A stretch of 14,939 bases of DNA from Scytonema sp. UIC 10036 (GCF_009725235.1 NZ_WJFC01000271.1:1-14939), one strand, 5' to 3'. Positions 1-8,250 are shown, numbered from the stretch's first letter. Program-made: numbers and translations. The notes: a model not told the origin generated them from the letters alone.

Positions 1-42
1 TCATATGTTAATAATAGACCTCATTTAGTCATTTGTCATTTG

Positions 43-105
43 TCTCCCTTGTCTCCCTTGTCTCCCTTGTCTCCCTTGTCCCCCTTGTCCCCCTTGTCCC
101 CCTTG
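43..105. repeat. 9-bp minisatellite, seven units
   Basis: Seven consecutive 9-bp units run here: four of TCTCCCTTG, then three of TCCCCCTTG, followed by a partial unit. The same unit in reverse orientation forms the array at 6762-6834. It is a simple tandem repeat with no spacers, of the short tandem type common between cyanobacterial genes. The rest of 1-205 shows no gene and no convincing promoter. Confidence 0.9.
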
Positions 106-205
106 TCCCAATGCCCTCTATCGTAAGACTGATGACTTTATACCATTGTTCTTCGATACTTCTTTCGATATGACAGCACTAGCCCCCGCTTGGAAACAAG
201 AATAA

Positions 206-1372
206 ATGACAGCTTTATTAACTACTAATGCACAATTTGAGCGAGTTGCTAAAGTAATTGCAGAGAGAGTGGCACAGCTTTTGTGTGCGTCAGTTTTTGT
301 GATCGATCAGCATGCGATCGCAATCGCTAGTAGCAATCCCAAGCTAGTAGGGCTTTCCTTCGATCGCATTTGTGGAAAACTGGCTCTCAACTACCTACGC
401 GTACCATTTACTTTTGAAACTCAGGTAGGCGAAGTTATTATTGGCAAATCCCCAAATGGCGAGGCAATTTCCCCCCATTTGGCACAAGGAATTGTGGAAT
501 TAGTGGTTAATCAAACAACAGTTATTGATGCATTGCCCAACCAACATCAGTTTAAAAATAAGTTTATCTCTGACTTACTTCACGGTTTGGCAGATGAAAC
601 AACTGTTTTTCAATACAGCAAACTTTTGGGTTTAGATCTAGCACCTCCCCGTGCAGTCATTTTAATTGATGCAAGGGATTATATTTTAGGGGCTTGCGAG
701 GCTCAACTGCGAAGAAGGGTAGCTTCGGTCATAAACAGTGTTGTCAATTTTTTCCATCTGCCCAACGATACAATTTGTGCCTATCTAGGTGATGGTGAAG
801 TCGCTGTTCTCAAAGCCAGCGATACAAAGAATTTGAGAAGTTGGGCAAATCAAGGTGATGTACCAGAACAATGCAGTTCTTCATGGGCAAATCTCATAGC
901 ATTGAAGCGGGCGTCTGAGGCATTGTTAAAGCAGTTGCGGAAAGACACCAATACATCAATTAGTATTGGAGTAGGGCGCTACCATCCAGGAATTCGGGGA
1001 CACGCTCAGTCCTATCGAGATGCACGGGCGGCTTTGTCTTTAGGATGTCGCTTTCACGATCGCAACCAAGTTCATTGTTTGGATGGATTGGGGATTGCAG
1101 CCTTCATCGGTGTTGCAGACGAGCAGACAAAAATAGAATTAGCAACATACCTTCTCAGTCCCCTGAACCACGAACCGGAATTGTTAGCAACCTTAGATGC
1201 GTTTTTTGCAGAAGATTGCTGTCCTTCTGCAACAGCCAGTCGGTTATCGATTCATCGGAATACTTTGAGTTACCGTTTGGAAAAGATTACTTTACTCACC
1301 GGTCTCGATCCCCGTCGTTTTGATAATGCCGTACAAATTCGTTTGGCTTTACTTATGCGACGATTGCGATGA
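206..1372 (+). CDS. CdaR/PucR-family sugar-diacid-type transcriptional regulator
   Basis: This is a probable cytoplasmic DNA-binding regulator of the CdaR (carbohydrate diacid regulator) family, 388 aa, a normal length. The N-terminal 135 or so residues look like the putative sugar-diacid recognition domain (a VFVIDQHAIAIASS-type ligand domain). A middle segment around residues 245-285 (SISIGVGRYHPGIRG) resembles the degenerate GGDEF_2 module of this family. The C-terminus (about 325-385) carries the PucR-type helix-turn-helix, with SATASRLSIHRNTLSYRLEK as recognition helix. Family members usually activate diacid or glycerate use genes, but no such genes are adjacent, so the regulon cannot be read from context. 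The ATG at 206 fits the start of the recognition domain; no strong ribosome binding site is visible. It ends 32 bp from the convergent gene at 1405. Confidence 0.85.
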   Translation: MTALLTTNAQFERVAKVIAERVAQLLCASVFVIDQHAIAIASSNPKLVGLSFDRICGKLALNYLRVPFTFETQVGEVIIGKSPNGEAISPHLAQGIVELVVNQTTVIDALPNQHQFKNKFISDLLHGLADETTVFQYSKLLGLDLAPPRAVILIDARDYILGACEAQLRRRVASVINSVVNFFHLPNDTICAYLGDGEVAVLKASDTKNLRSWANQGDVPEQCSSSWANLIALKRASEALLKQLRKDTNTSISIGVGRYHPGIRGHAQSYRDARAALSLGCRFHDRNQVHCLDGLGIAAFIGVADEQTKIELATYLLSPLNHEPELLATLDAFFAEDCCPSATASRLSIHRNTLSYRLEKITLLTGLDPRRFDNAVQIRLALLMRRLR

Positions 1373-1404
1373 TTGATATTGTTAATTGCTATATCAGTCC
1401 TAAA

Positions 1405-1989
1405 TCATTTATAGGAATTTATAATTGTTGCGATCGCTTTATTGAATCCCTCACTGTGAATCCAGCTAACAAACCCCCCGTAAATCATGCGATCGTCTCT
1501 GTCTGCTAAAAATACGTGGTCAACCCCAAAAAGGTTCCTCCATATTCTCACAGATGCTCCATCCCGGAGTCGTACAATCGGACGAGAACTCGGAAAATCT
1601 CTGTGATGTGCTCTCGTCATGCCTGGAACATTTTCTAATATAACTATAACCTCTTTGGTGACATCTGCAATCTGAGTTAGCCTTTCAGTTGCACAAGCAC
1701 AACTATCTGTGGCTTTAACTTTGAGTTTTGCCTTGAGGAGATCGTCACGTACTGACAAAGAGTCAATTTCCTCTAGCTTCTTGCCGTGTAGTTCAAACTG
1801 CCGTTTTAAGCGATAAATCACTGTTAAACCTAAAACTGCAATTCCACCGAGCAATACCACCAGACCACTCACAACAGCAAAAGCTGCTATGATAGCGGCG
1901 ATACCCATTAAACCTGTAGTTGCCACAATTACTACTAAGATGATTCGTGGTAATCCCAATGTCCCAATTTTTTCGATCGCTTCATCCAT
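1405..1989 (-). CDS. Hypothetical two-TM membrane protein
   Basis: I do not recognise a family for this 194-aa protein. Two closely spaced hydrophobic segments lie near the N-terminus (about residues 15-38 and 41-60). A basic, charged stretch follows (about 61-95), rich in K, E, D and L and probably helical or coiled. Next is a small cysteine cluster (CAC near residue 97) and a soluble C-terminal domain of about 95 residues with many aromatic and charged residues. The layout suggests a hairpin-anchored inner-membrane or thylakoid protein with a cytoplasmic domain. It is convergent with the CdaR-type regulator and separated by 429 bp from the divergent glycosidase gene, so it is probably monocistronic. 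Cyanobacterial HIP1-containing codons occur in it, arguing against a spurious frame. Confidence 0.7.
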   Translation of the reverse strand: MDEAIEKIGTLGLPRIILVVIVATTGLMGIAAIIAAFAVVSGLVVLLGGIAVLGLTVIYRLKRQFELHGKKLEEIDSLSVRDDLLKAKLKVKATDSCACATERLTQIADVTKEVIVILENVPGMTRAHHRDFPSSRPIVRLRDGASVRIWRNLFGVDHVFLADRDDRMIYGGFVSWIHSEGFNKAIATIINSYK

Positions 1990-2418
1990 AAACTTGTAAC
2001 CTCAGATCCAAACTGCGAAAAGAAAACTTTGCTCACGTTTTTGGCGCATTGGCTAGCTTCAATAGCTGTAGTCAATTTTAAAAATCTGTCTATTTTTATA
2101 CTTTATTTTTTCAACTTTGGTATCAGTAAACTTACTAAAAGAAGAAGTATTAACTAGACGAGCGGTGGTTTATGGCTCGATACTGTTCAATTAAGGATTT
2201 TTGATGAGGCACTTTTGATCTGACTCCATTCACCTGCTGTGTCCACTCAAACATCGAAAGAGATTATTAATAAATTTAAAGATTTTCCAAAATCTAGGTA
2301 AAATCTCTAACTAAGAATGATAAAGTGTATAATCACATGATGTTTTGACTGGTTGAACTTACCTACATTCTGGGTGTGCCGACTGCTAACAAACCATTAT
2401 TTAAAAGGCAAACTTTAG
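1990..2418. other. 429-bp divergent intergenic region
   Basis: This gap separates two divergently transcribed genes and must hold both promoters. Apart from the palindrome at 2280-2295 and the -10-like TATAAT at 2328-2333, I see only AT-rich sequence. No small gene with a credible start and ribosome binding site was found. Confidence 0.5.
2280..2333 (+). promoter_or_regulatory. Possible operator palindrome and -10 box upstream of the glycosidase
   Basis: A perfect 7-bp inverted repeat with a 2-bp centre (AGATTTT-CC-AAAATCT, 2280-2295) lies 32 bp before a consensus TATAAT (2328-2333). The start codon of the glycosidase is about 85 bp further on. No good -35 hexamer is at the right distance, which would fit an activator-dependent promoter. 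This is positional inference only. Confidence 0.3.
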
Positions 2419-4866
2419 ATGAAAAAACAACCAGATAAATTAAAATTTCCCTCAAAGTACTTAAGACAAAGCTTGGTTGCAGTATTGTTATGCTCTTTAT
2501 TAAGTGCAACTTGTTCTGCAAAATCAGCTTCCAATAACGATACTGCCCAATTACCTCCAAGATATACTGGATTAGCTCCTAATTCACCCTTCGGTTTAGA
2601 CTTTGGTTACAGCGATCCCAAGACTATAGGTGCGATCGCGCAAGACTTGGGAGTAAAATGGGTTCGTGGTATTCAAGTCGAATTCGATCCTTGGAATGGC
2701 GATCCCAAAATTCTCAGAGATAGGATAAATACCTTAAAAAGTTATGGTGTATCTTCGCTACAAACACCTTTTTATCCTGTGGATTGGAAAGAAAAAGACA
2801 AATTAGGTCCTCCAAGAAATCTAGATGCTTACGTACAGAAATTCTATAACTGGGTAGCTGCTACCCACGATATCATGCCTTATTACGAGCATTGGAATGA
2901 ACCTTGGGTTGATGAGTGGGCGTGGAACGGAGGTACTGCTGAGGAATATAGAGATATTATTAAACGAATTTGGAACAAAGTAAAAGCTGATTATCCCAAT
3001 GTTAATTTAATTGGCGGAGGTTCTTTAGCTTATAACCGAGATGTTATGTATGCTAAGGGAAATGACACGGGATACGCCGATGGCTCTGTTAACCATGCAT
3101 ATGCTTTTCCCAGCTTGAACACTTTCCACAGTGTATTAATGCAATTGACAATAGATAAGAAATTTTCTAAAACACAAGGTCGTGCAGGAGCATGGCAAAC
3201 AGAGTTTGGTACGTTTCGGGATATGTACTCCTCAAATCAAGATATTTGGGTAGCCCGTACTATCCCTTCGAGTTACTTAATACATATGTTAGCAGGTTAT
3301 TATGCTCAAAGACCTGTGAGAGCTTTTTGGTTTAACTGGAGTGGACATGGGATGCATGACATCGCCAACAACGATGCTGCAAAGGATGCATATAGAACTA
3401 TGACTCGCGTTCTGGAAGGAACGAAAATAGTTGAGGATGTATTTCCTGCTTCCAAATCAATGTGGGGAATGGTTTTTCAAAATGATTATTCAACTGATAA
3501 GCGTACTAGAGCAGCGTTGTTTGTTAATGCTCCGTTCTATGGTGATATCGGCAATCCTTGGGACCCAAAGGGAGGTAGTCAAGCGAAAGGAAATATTCCT
3601 TCTGATGAGTACTCTGGTACTGTTTCCCTCGGTAATTCCAATATACAGGTTTACGATTACAGAGGCAACAGGATAAATAATTTGAGCAAAATTCCTCTCA
3701 ATCCAGTAGAAGTGGTATACATTATAGCTGATATGCCACCTTCACAGTTAAAGCAGATACTTCAAAATGCTGATTTTCAGTTAAAAAATGAAATCAAAGT
3801 CACGGCTTTGTCTTTATCGGGACCTGTTGTTAAAGGTCGAACTATTGATATTAAAATAGAGAATGTCGTCAATAAACCTCGTAGTGGAACTTTAGCGATC
3901 GCTCCTCCCAAAGGATGGACTCTTTCTCAAAAGAGCATATCTTTTGAAAATTTACAACCGGGCGAACAAAAAATTATTAGCTTCCCAATAGAGTCTTTTG
4001 CTGTCAACAATGACAACAATTATGAAATTAGCTACTCATTATCAGTTAAAGGCAAATCTTCCCCTCAAACAGGGAATTGGAAGATACAATCAGCCTACGC
4101 TCCTAAAAAAACAATAACCGTTGATGGTAACTTACAAGACTGGTCTGATGTCATCGCTACAAGTATGGGAAATGGAGCGTATAAATTTAAAGTCGCATGG
4201 GATTCAAATAACTTATACTTTGCGGCTGAAATTGCTGATGATAAGCACGCTCCATTTCCTCCCTTCGATCCAAGTTTTGCTTGGTTTCGAGAAAATAGAG
4301 TTGATGGCGCTAAAGGTGATGATAACACGGATGGATTATTTATTAATATAGACTGCACAAAAAATAATCCTGATGATTTGTTAAAAGGTCACGTACTGTA
4401 TGAAAAAGCTTTGGCTGCAGATGTAGATTACGAGTTTTTTGCCAGTTATAGTACGGGAAATAACAGCGAATTATGGAGATATCGCGCTCCCGGTACAAAT
4501 CATCAAGGATATTATCCAACGAATGCAACTCTCAATCCACCTCTAATGAAAATGAAAGCCAGCCCATCAGGTGAATCAGAAGGAAAGATAAAATTTACTC
4601 GTTCGGGTAATAAGACAATTTACGAAGGAGCAATTTCTTTAAATACAATCCCTGAATTAAAATCAGAATTGAGTCGATTAAAACCGGGAGAATCTTATTT
4701 TCCTAACCTTGCATGGCGCGTTAACGGAGGAAATCAAGGGAAAAAATTCTGGACTATAGAGTCAGGTCAATGGGAAGAAGGAGGCTATGGCTTTGTCCCC
4801 CAATGGTTATCAGGAGGTTTGGCAAATGGGGGACGGGTTATCAGTCGTTGGGCGTTTATTAATTGA
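2419..4866 (+). CDS. Secreted clan GH-A glycoside hydrolase with CBM9-like C-terminal module
   Basis: An 815-aa exported polysaccharide- or glycoside-degrading enzyme. Residues 1-35 form a basic N-terminus plus hydrophobic core (LVAVLLCSLLSATCSA), a signal peptide. The Cys is preceded by SAT, not a standard lipobox, so signal peptidase I cleavage is more likely. Residues 55-440 look like a TIM barrel: HWNEPW places the acid/base Glu at about 161 and WQTEFG the nucleophile Glu at about 262, the arrangement of clan GH-A (GH5/GH39-like). A beta-sandwich resembling NEW3-type domains follows (about 455-550). A CBM9-like or DOMON-like module completes the protein (about 565-810; VDGNLQDW, then DGLFINID). 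The substrate cannot be deduced. It stands alone as a transcription unit and ends in the hairpin at 4929-4972, facing the flavodiiron gene. Confidence 0.8.
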   Translation: MKKQPDKLKFPSKYLRQSLVAVLLCSLLSATCSAKSASNNDTAQLPPRYTGLAPNSPFGLDFGYSDPKTIGAIAQDLGVKWVRGIQVEFDPWNGDPKILRDRINTLKSYGVSSLQTPFYPVDWKEKDKLGPPRNLDAYVQKFYNWVAATHDIMPYYEHWNEPWVDEWAWNGGTAEEYRDIIKRIWNKVKADYPNVNLIGGGSLAYNRDVMYAKGNDTGYADGSVNHAYAFPSLNTFHSVLMQLTIDKKFSKTQGRAGAWQTEFGTFRDMYSSNQDIWVARTIPSSYLIHMLAGYYAQRPVRAFWFNWSGHGMHDIANNDAAKDAYRTMTRVLEGTKIVEDVFPASKSMWGMVFQNDYSTDKRTRAALFVNAPFYGDIGNPWDPKGGSQAKGNIPSDEYSGTVSLGNSNIQVYDYRGNRINNLSKIPLNPVEVVYIIADMPPSQLKQILQNADFQLKNEIKVTALSLSGPVVKGRTIDIKIENVVNKPRSGTLAIAPPKGWTLSQKSISFENLQPGEQKIISFPIESFAVNNDNNYEISYSLSVKGKSSPQTGNWKIQSAYAPKKTITVDGNLQDWSDVIATSMGNGAYKFKVAWDSNNLYFAAEIADDKHAPFPPFDPSFAWFRENRVDGAKGDDNTDGLFINIDCTKNNPDDLLKGHVLYEKALAADVDYEFFASYSTGNNSELWRYRAPGTNHQGYYPTNATLNPPLMKMKASPSGESEGKIKFTRSGNKTIYEGAISLNTIPELKSELSRLKPGESYFPNLAWRVNGGNQGKKFWTIESGQWEEGGYGFVPQWLSGGLANGGRVISRWAFIN

Positions 4867-4985
4867 AGTGGTTAGTTGATAGTTGTTGGTTGTTAGTGGA
4901 TAGTGGATAGTTGTTAGTTGTTGGTTGATAGTGGTTAGTGGTTAGTTGTTGGCTACTAACCACTAACCACTAACAACTAACCACT
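4867..4985. repeat. TTAGTGG/TTAGTTG short tandem repeat array with hairpin
   Basis: Degenerate 7-bp units of the GTTAGTG, GTTAGTT and GATAGTG type fill the gap between the convergent stop codons at 4866 and 4991. The last part is inverted, giving a perfect 17-bp stem: TAGTGGTTAGTGGTTAG (4929-4945) pairs with 4956-4972 across a 10-nt loop. It resembles the heptameric STRR sequences of filamentous cyanobacteria. The position between two converging genes suggests that it may serve as a bidirectional terminator, although no U-tract follows the stem. Confidence 0.8.
4929..4972. terminator. Candidate bidirectional hairpin terminator
   Basis: A perfect 17-bp inverted repeat with a 10-nt loop sits 62 bp after the glycosidase stop codon and 18 bp after the flavodiiron stop codon on the other strand. 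The stem is only moderately GC-rich and lacks a U-run, so it is a candidate rather than a textbook rho-independent terminator. Confidence 0.4.
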
Positions 4986-4990
4986 CTCCC

Positions 4991-6619
4991 CTAATAATGA
5001 CTCCCAGTCTTACGGTGATGAATAGCCGTTAAAGCATCTGGTTTGAGCAGCTTGCCATTATCAACAGTTGCATAGATAACCCAATGATCTCCACATTCCA
5101 TGCGTTTGCTTACGCAACATTCAAGGTATGCTGAGGCATCTGTTAGTACAGTACAACCGTTCTCTGCAACTTCTGTGGAAAAACTAGCAAATCTGTCTTC
5201 TCCAGGTGCGAAGGTTTTGCGGAAGTGTTTCATGTATTCCTGATGATTGCCTTCTGGCATAATATTCAGGACAAACTTACCTCCCGGATACATCAGAGAT
5301 TCAACTGCTCTCTCTTTTGCGATCGCAACAGTCAAGCCAGGTGGGTTAAAGGTTGCTTGGGATACCCATGAACCTAACATTCCCGTTGAAACTTCTCCCT
5401 GTTTTGCCGTGACAACACAAACGGAACCAATTATCCGACCAACAGCTTGTTCGACGGGGGTAGCGGCTGGTTGTGGTATGCGTAATTTTTTTGCTTTTCT
5501 CAGGACTTGAGCAAAGTCTGTACCTGTTTCTTCGCACTGTTTGAGAATGTTATCTGCAGGTTTAAACTTGACTTTTAAAGTTTCAAACCCAAATTTGTAT
5601 CCAGCTTCTCGGAGTTTACCTTCAATAACATCAAAAGCTTCACCACTCCAACCAAAGGAACCAAAGACACCAGCTAGTTTTGTGTTATCCCCAACTGCTA
5701 ACACAATCCCTAGAGCAGTTTGCATGGGAGTTGGAACGTTACCACCAATGGTGGGAGAACCCATGATAAAGCCTTCACATTTTTCTACAGCTGCTTTAAT
5801 CTCTTCCGGTTGAGCAAATTCACAGTTGATAGACTCTACAGCAACTCCTCCCTTGGTCAAACCAAGAGCGATCGCTTGTGCTAAAGTTGCCGTATTTCCA
5901 TAAGCTGAGGCATAAAGCAAGGCAACAGTGATTTCGCGATCGGTTTGAGAACGGCTCCATGTCTCATACTCTTGAGTCAGTTCCAACAAACCGTAGCGCA
6001 CCAACGGACCATGAAGAGTACCGACCATTCTCACTTGCAGTTCGGATATTTTCTCCAAAGCCGCTTGTACGTGGTTTGCATGAGGTGCCATCAAACAGTC
6101 AAAGTAGTAGCGCTGGTCAGCTTTGATACTATCCCAATCTTCATCAAAAGCTTCATCACCACAAACATGAGCGCCAAAAAGCTTGTTTGAATACAGGATT
6201 TGGGTTTTTTGGTCGTAAGTACAAAGACCTGCAGGCCATCTTGGACTGGGGATGGGAAGACAGCGTAAGATATGGTCTTGACCTAAATCCAATGTTTCTT
6301 TCCCCCGCATCACCATGATGTTTAGATCGTGATTGGGAAAAGTAGCCCGCAAATTTGCAGCGCCAGGAAGAGAACAAACAAAAGTTAACTGCGGTGCAGC
6401 ATCTAAAAGAGCTTTTAGGGTTGGCACTCGGTTGGGATTAAAGTGACCGAGGATAACATAATCCAACCGTTTTAAATCTAAAGATTGTTGTAATGCTTCT
6501 AGAAAAATCTGAGTGAAAGTTTCCGGAGGTGGGTCAATAATTGCAGTTTTCTCACCTTGGATTAAATAGCAATTGGAAGTCGTGCCTTTCGATAGCGCAT
6601 ATTCAATTTCAAACCGCAA
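4991..6619 (-). CDS. flv1B: Flv1-type diflavin flavodiiron protein (probable flv1B)
   Basis: A class-C flavodiiron protein, thought to reduce O2 to water with NAD(P)H or reduced ferredoxin, usually as a hetero-oligomer with an Flv3-type partner. Domains are a beta-lactamase-like domain (1-225), flavodoxin-like (about 230-375, YASAYGNTATLAQAI) and flavin reductase-like (about 390-540, ending KTGSHY). The diiron ligands are largely replaced: HFNPNR (59-64) stands for HxExDH, Arg127 for His, Lys146 for Asp, and only His203 remains. This is the known Flv1/Flv2 pattern. Position 6619 is an internal TTG. Homologous N-terminal sequence (LPVATNTTALRARSWTRL) continues in frame to 6670 but lacks an in-frame ATG; see 6620-6702. 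The flv3-type gene lies directly upstream with no sll0218-like gene between, hence the flv1B rather than flv2 call. Confidence 0.88.
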   Translation of the reverse strand: MRFEIEYALSKGTTSNCYLIQGEKTAIIDPPPETFTQIFLEALQQSLDLKRLDYVILGHFNPNRVPTLKALLDAAPQLTFVCSLPGAANLRATFPNHDLNIMVMRGKETLDLGQDHILRCLPIPSPRWPAGLCTYDQKTQILYSNKLFGAHVCGDEAFDEDWDSIKADQRYYFDCLMAPHANHVQAALEKISELQVRMVGTLHGPLVRYGLLELTQEYETWSRSQTDREITVALLYASAYGNTATLAQAIALGLTKGGVAVESINCEFAQPEEIKAAVEKCEGFIMGSPTIGGNVPTPMQTALGIVLAVGDNTKLAGVFGSFGWSGEAFDVIEGKLREAGYKFGFETLKVKFKPADNILKQCEETGTDFAQVLRKAKKLRIPQPAATPVEQAVGRIIGSVCVVTAKQGEVSTGMLGSWVSQATFNPPGLTVAIAKERAVESLMYPGGKFVLNIMPEGNHQEYMKHFRKTFAPGEDRFASFSTEVAENGCTVLTDASAYLECCVSKRMECGDHWVIYATVDNGKLLKPDALTAIHHRKTGSHY

Positions 6620-6702
6620 CCGCGTCCAACTGCGTGCTCTCAGCGCTGTTGTGTTTGTAGCGACTGGTAAACTTGTATGTCACGAGTATTTGGATTGGTC
6701 AT
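6620..6702 (-). other. flv1B: Out-of-frame 5' end of flv1B (apparent frameshift)
   Basis: On the minus strand an ATG at 6702-6700 reads MTNPNTRDIQV, a typical Flv1 N-terminus, down to the GTT at 6672-6670. That frame then runs off and stops after 20 codons. The next frame from 6670 reads LPVATNTTALRARSW and continues into flv1B. One extra T in the short T-run at 6671-6669 would join the two into a normal Flv1 start. This is either a true -1 frameshift, a sequencing error, or evidence that translation begins at an internal non-ATG codon. Confidence 0.7.
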
Positions 6703-6733
6703 AGTTGAGTGAAGGAGAGATGAGGGGATAGGG

Positions 6734-6898
6734 GTAGGGGGTAGGGGTAGGGGTAGGGACTGGGACAAGGGGGACAAAGGGACAAGGGGACAAGGGAGAC
6801 AAGGGAGACAAGGGGGACAAGGGAGACAAGGGAGAATAACTCTTGCTTAATGCCCAATGCCCAATGCCCAATCCCTACTCCCTACCCCTACCCCCTAC
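6734..6898. repeat. 19-bp perfect inverted repeat bracketing the flv intergenic array
   Basis: GTAGGGGGTAGGGGTAGGG at 6734-6752 is matched by its exact reverse complement at 6880-6898, with weaker pairing beyond. The right arm begins three bases after the flv3B stop codon. Between the arms lie the 9-bp array (6762-6834) and three AATGCCC units (about 6849-6870). In the flv transcript the arm next to flv3B is G-rich, with four or more G-tracts, so a long hairpin or a quadruplex is possible. Confidence 0.85.
6762..6834. repeat. 9-bp minisatellite (GGGAGACAA-type units)
   Basis: Roughly eight degenerate units of GGGAGACAA, GGGGGACAA and GGGACAA lie between the two flv genes. They are the reverse complement of the TCTCCCTTG array at 43-105, so the two arrays belong to one repeat family in opposite orientation about 6.7 kb apart. 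Confidence 0.88.
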
Positions 6899-6900
6899 TC

Positions 6901-8250
6901 CTAGTAATAGTTACCTACTTTACGATGACGAACTGCAGTCATGCCATCGGGTTTGGAGACTCGACCATCTGAAACAGTGCAGTAAATAATCCAGTGGTCG
7001 CTGCATTCCATGGTGCTTGTCACTTCACATTCCATGTAAGCGAGAGCGTCTGTTAAGATAGGACAACCGTTTTTGGCTGTTTGGGTTTTGACTCCAGTAA
7101 AGCGATCGACGCCAGGAACCAAGCGCTTGAGGAAGTGCTTCTTCAATTCTTGATAATTTCCTTCTTCCAAAACGTTCAGGACGAACTTACTGCCTACTTC
7201 CATCAAGGATTCTATAGCACGGTCTTTGGCAACAGCAACTGTAAATCCTAAAGGTTGCAAGCTAGCTTGTACAACCCAAGAGGCGAGCATTGCTTCTTGG
7301 ACATCATCTTTTTTGGCGGTGATGATATACAGCCCGTTGCTAATCCGACCTAGAGCTTTTTCTAAGTTAACGTCAATGGATTTGACTTGTTTGATGTTGC
7401 GTTCGCGGACAAGCTGTTGTCCTAAAGTTGTCCCTGCTTCTTCACATTGTTTGTATGTGGCATCAGTTGGAATTTCTTTGACACGAATTGCAGGAAATCC
7501 TTCTTTAACGCCAAGAGTGACAAATTTTCTCAGCAGTGGATCGACGGGTTCCTCATCTGGACCGTAGCACTCAAACAGCCCAATGACTTGCTTTTCTTTT
7601 GCGACAGCGAGTAGGGAACTGATAGCAGCTTGAGCTGCAACGTTACCGCTTGGAGGCATACCAATAATGATGCCAGCTGCTCTTCCTGCCAATTCTTGGA
7701 TTTCTTGGATCTCGGCTGAGGTGAGATCCATCATTTCAACACCAACCCCAGTTTTTTGGACTCCGTGAGCAATGGACTGGGCAAGACGTTCGCTCTGTCC
7801 GTAATCGGAGACGTAGAATAAAGCAGCAATGGTTTCTGCTTTGACTTGTCTTTGGCTCCAGTTCTGGTAGCACTCTCTTAAAACTTCAAGATTGTGATAC
7901 AGTAAGGGTCCGTGTCCGTTGGCAATGATTCTAATTTTGCCAAGTTCTCCCATTTTTTTCATTGCGTTGAGCAAGGAACGGGAGTTGGGACCCATGAGAC
8001 AGTCGTAGTAAAATCTGAAGTCGGGTTCAATTGCCTCTAGGTTGACGTCAAAGGTGTCATCACTGCAATAGTGCATCCCAAAGGCGTCGCAGGTGAACAG
8101 AACTTGGTTTTTATGGTCGAAGCTAAATATTGTATCGGGCCAGTGTAAGTTGGGAGCACTCACAAACTCAATTTCGTGTCCCTGTCCCAAGTCTACGCGA
8201 TCGCCACTTTTTACAATTCGCTTAGAAAACGGATCGTGAGTTAGGTTTAC
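6901..8250 (-). CDS. flv3B: Flv3-type flavodiiron protein, 5'-truncated by rearrangement (probable flv3B)
   Basis: The C-terminal two thirds of an Flv3-type class-C flavodiiron protein. Canonical ligands are kept in what remains: His in NLHWPDT, Asp in CDAFGMHYC and His in NGHGPLLYH, so this is the metal-binding partner of an Flv1. The flavodoxin-like and flavin reductase-like domains are complete, ending KVGNYY. Homology reads upstream of the TTG at 8190 through RIVKSGDRVDLGQGHE and NLTHDPFSK (to about 8247), then stops. The frame closes at a TAA at 8284-8286. The first 130 or so residues, with the HxExDH motif, are missing from the window. No frameshift or stop interrupts the remainder. It lies upstream of flv1B on the same strand, matching the flv3B-flv1B order of heterocystous cyanobacteria. 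The break abuts xisH/xisI/xisF-type genes. Confidence 0.88.
   Translation of the reverse strand, partial: VNLTHDPFSKRIVKSGDRVDLGQGHEIEFVSAPNLHWPDTIFSFDHKNQVLFTCDAFGMHYCSDDTFDVNLEAIEPDFRFYYDCLMGPNSRSLLNAMKKMGELGKIRIIANGHGPLLYHNLEVLRECYQNWSQRQVKAETIAALFYVSDYGQSERLAQSIAHGVQKTGVGVEMMDLTSAEIQEIQELAGRAAGIIIGMPPSGNVAAQAAISSLLAVAKEKQVIGLFECYGPDEEPVDPLLRKFVTLGVKEGFPAIRVKEIPTDATYKQCEEAGTTLGQQLVRERNIKQVKSIDVNLEKALGRISNGLYIITAKKDDVQEAMLASWVVQASLQPLGFTVAVAKDRAIESLMEVGSKFVLNVLEEGNYQELKKHFLKRLVPGVDRFTGVKTQTAKNGCPILTDALAYMECEVTSTMECSDHWIIYCTVSDGRVSKPDGMTAVRHRKVGNYY

Noticed and set aside
43..105. Possible CRISPR-like array
   Set aside because: The units are 9 bp, contiguous and without spacers, so this is a minisatellite.
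6680..6871. Open frame on the minus strand encoding SPLSPLSPLSP and TPTPTPYPYP repeats
   Set aside because: It is a translation of the intergenic minisatellite and GGGGTA repeats. The composition is that of the repeat, with no ribosome binding site or domain.
8190..8190. TTG at 8190 as a natural start of a shorter flavodiiron protein
   Set aside because: Homologous codons continue upstream to about 8247, so the apparent start is only an artefact of the truncation.
4991..8250. flv2/flv4 operon
   Set aside because: The gene order lacks the sll0218-like gene normally between flv4 and flv2, and the pair looks like flv3B-flv1B. Without alignment this is a preference rather than proof.
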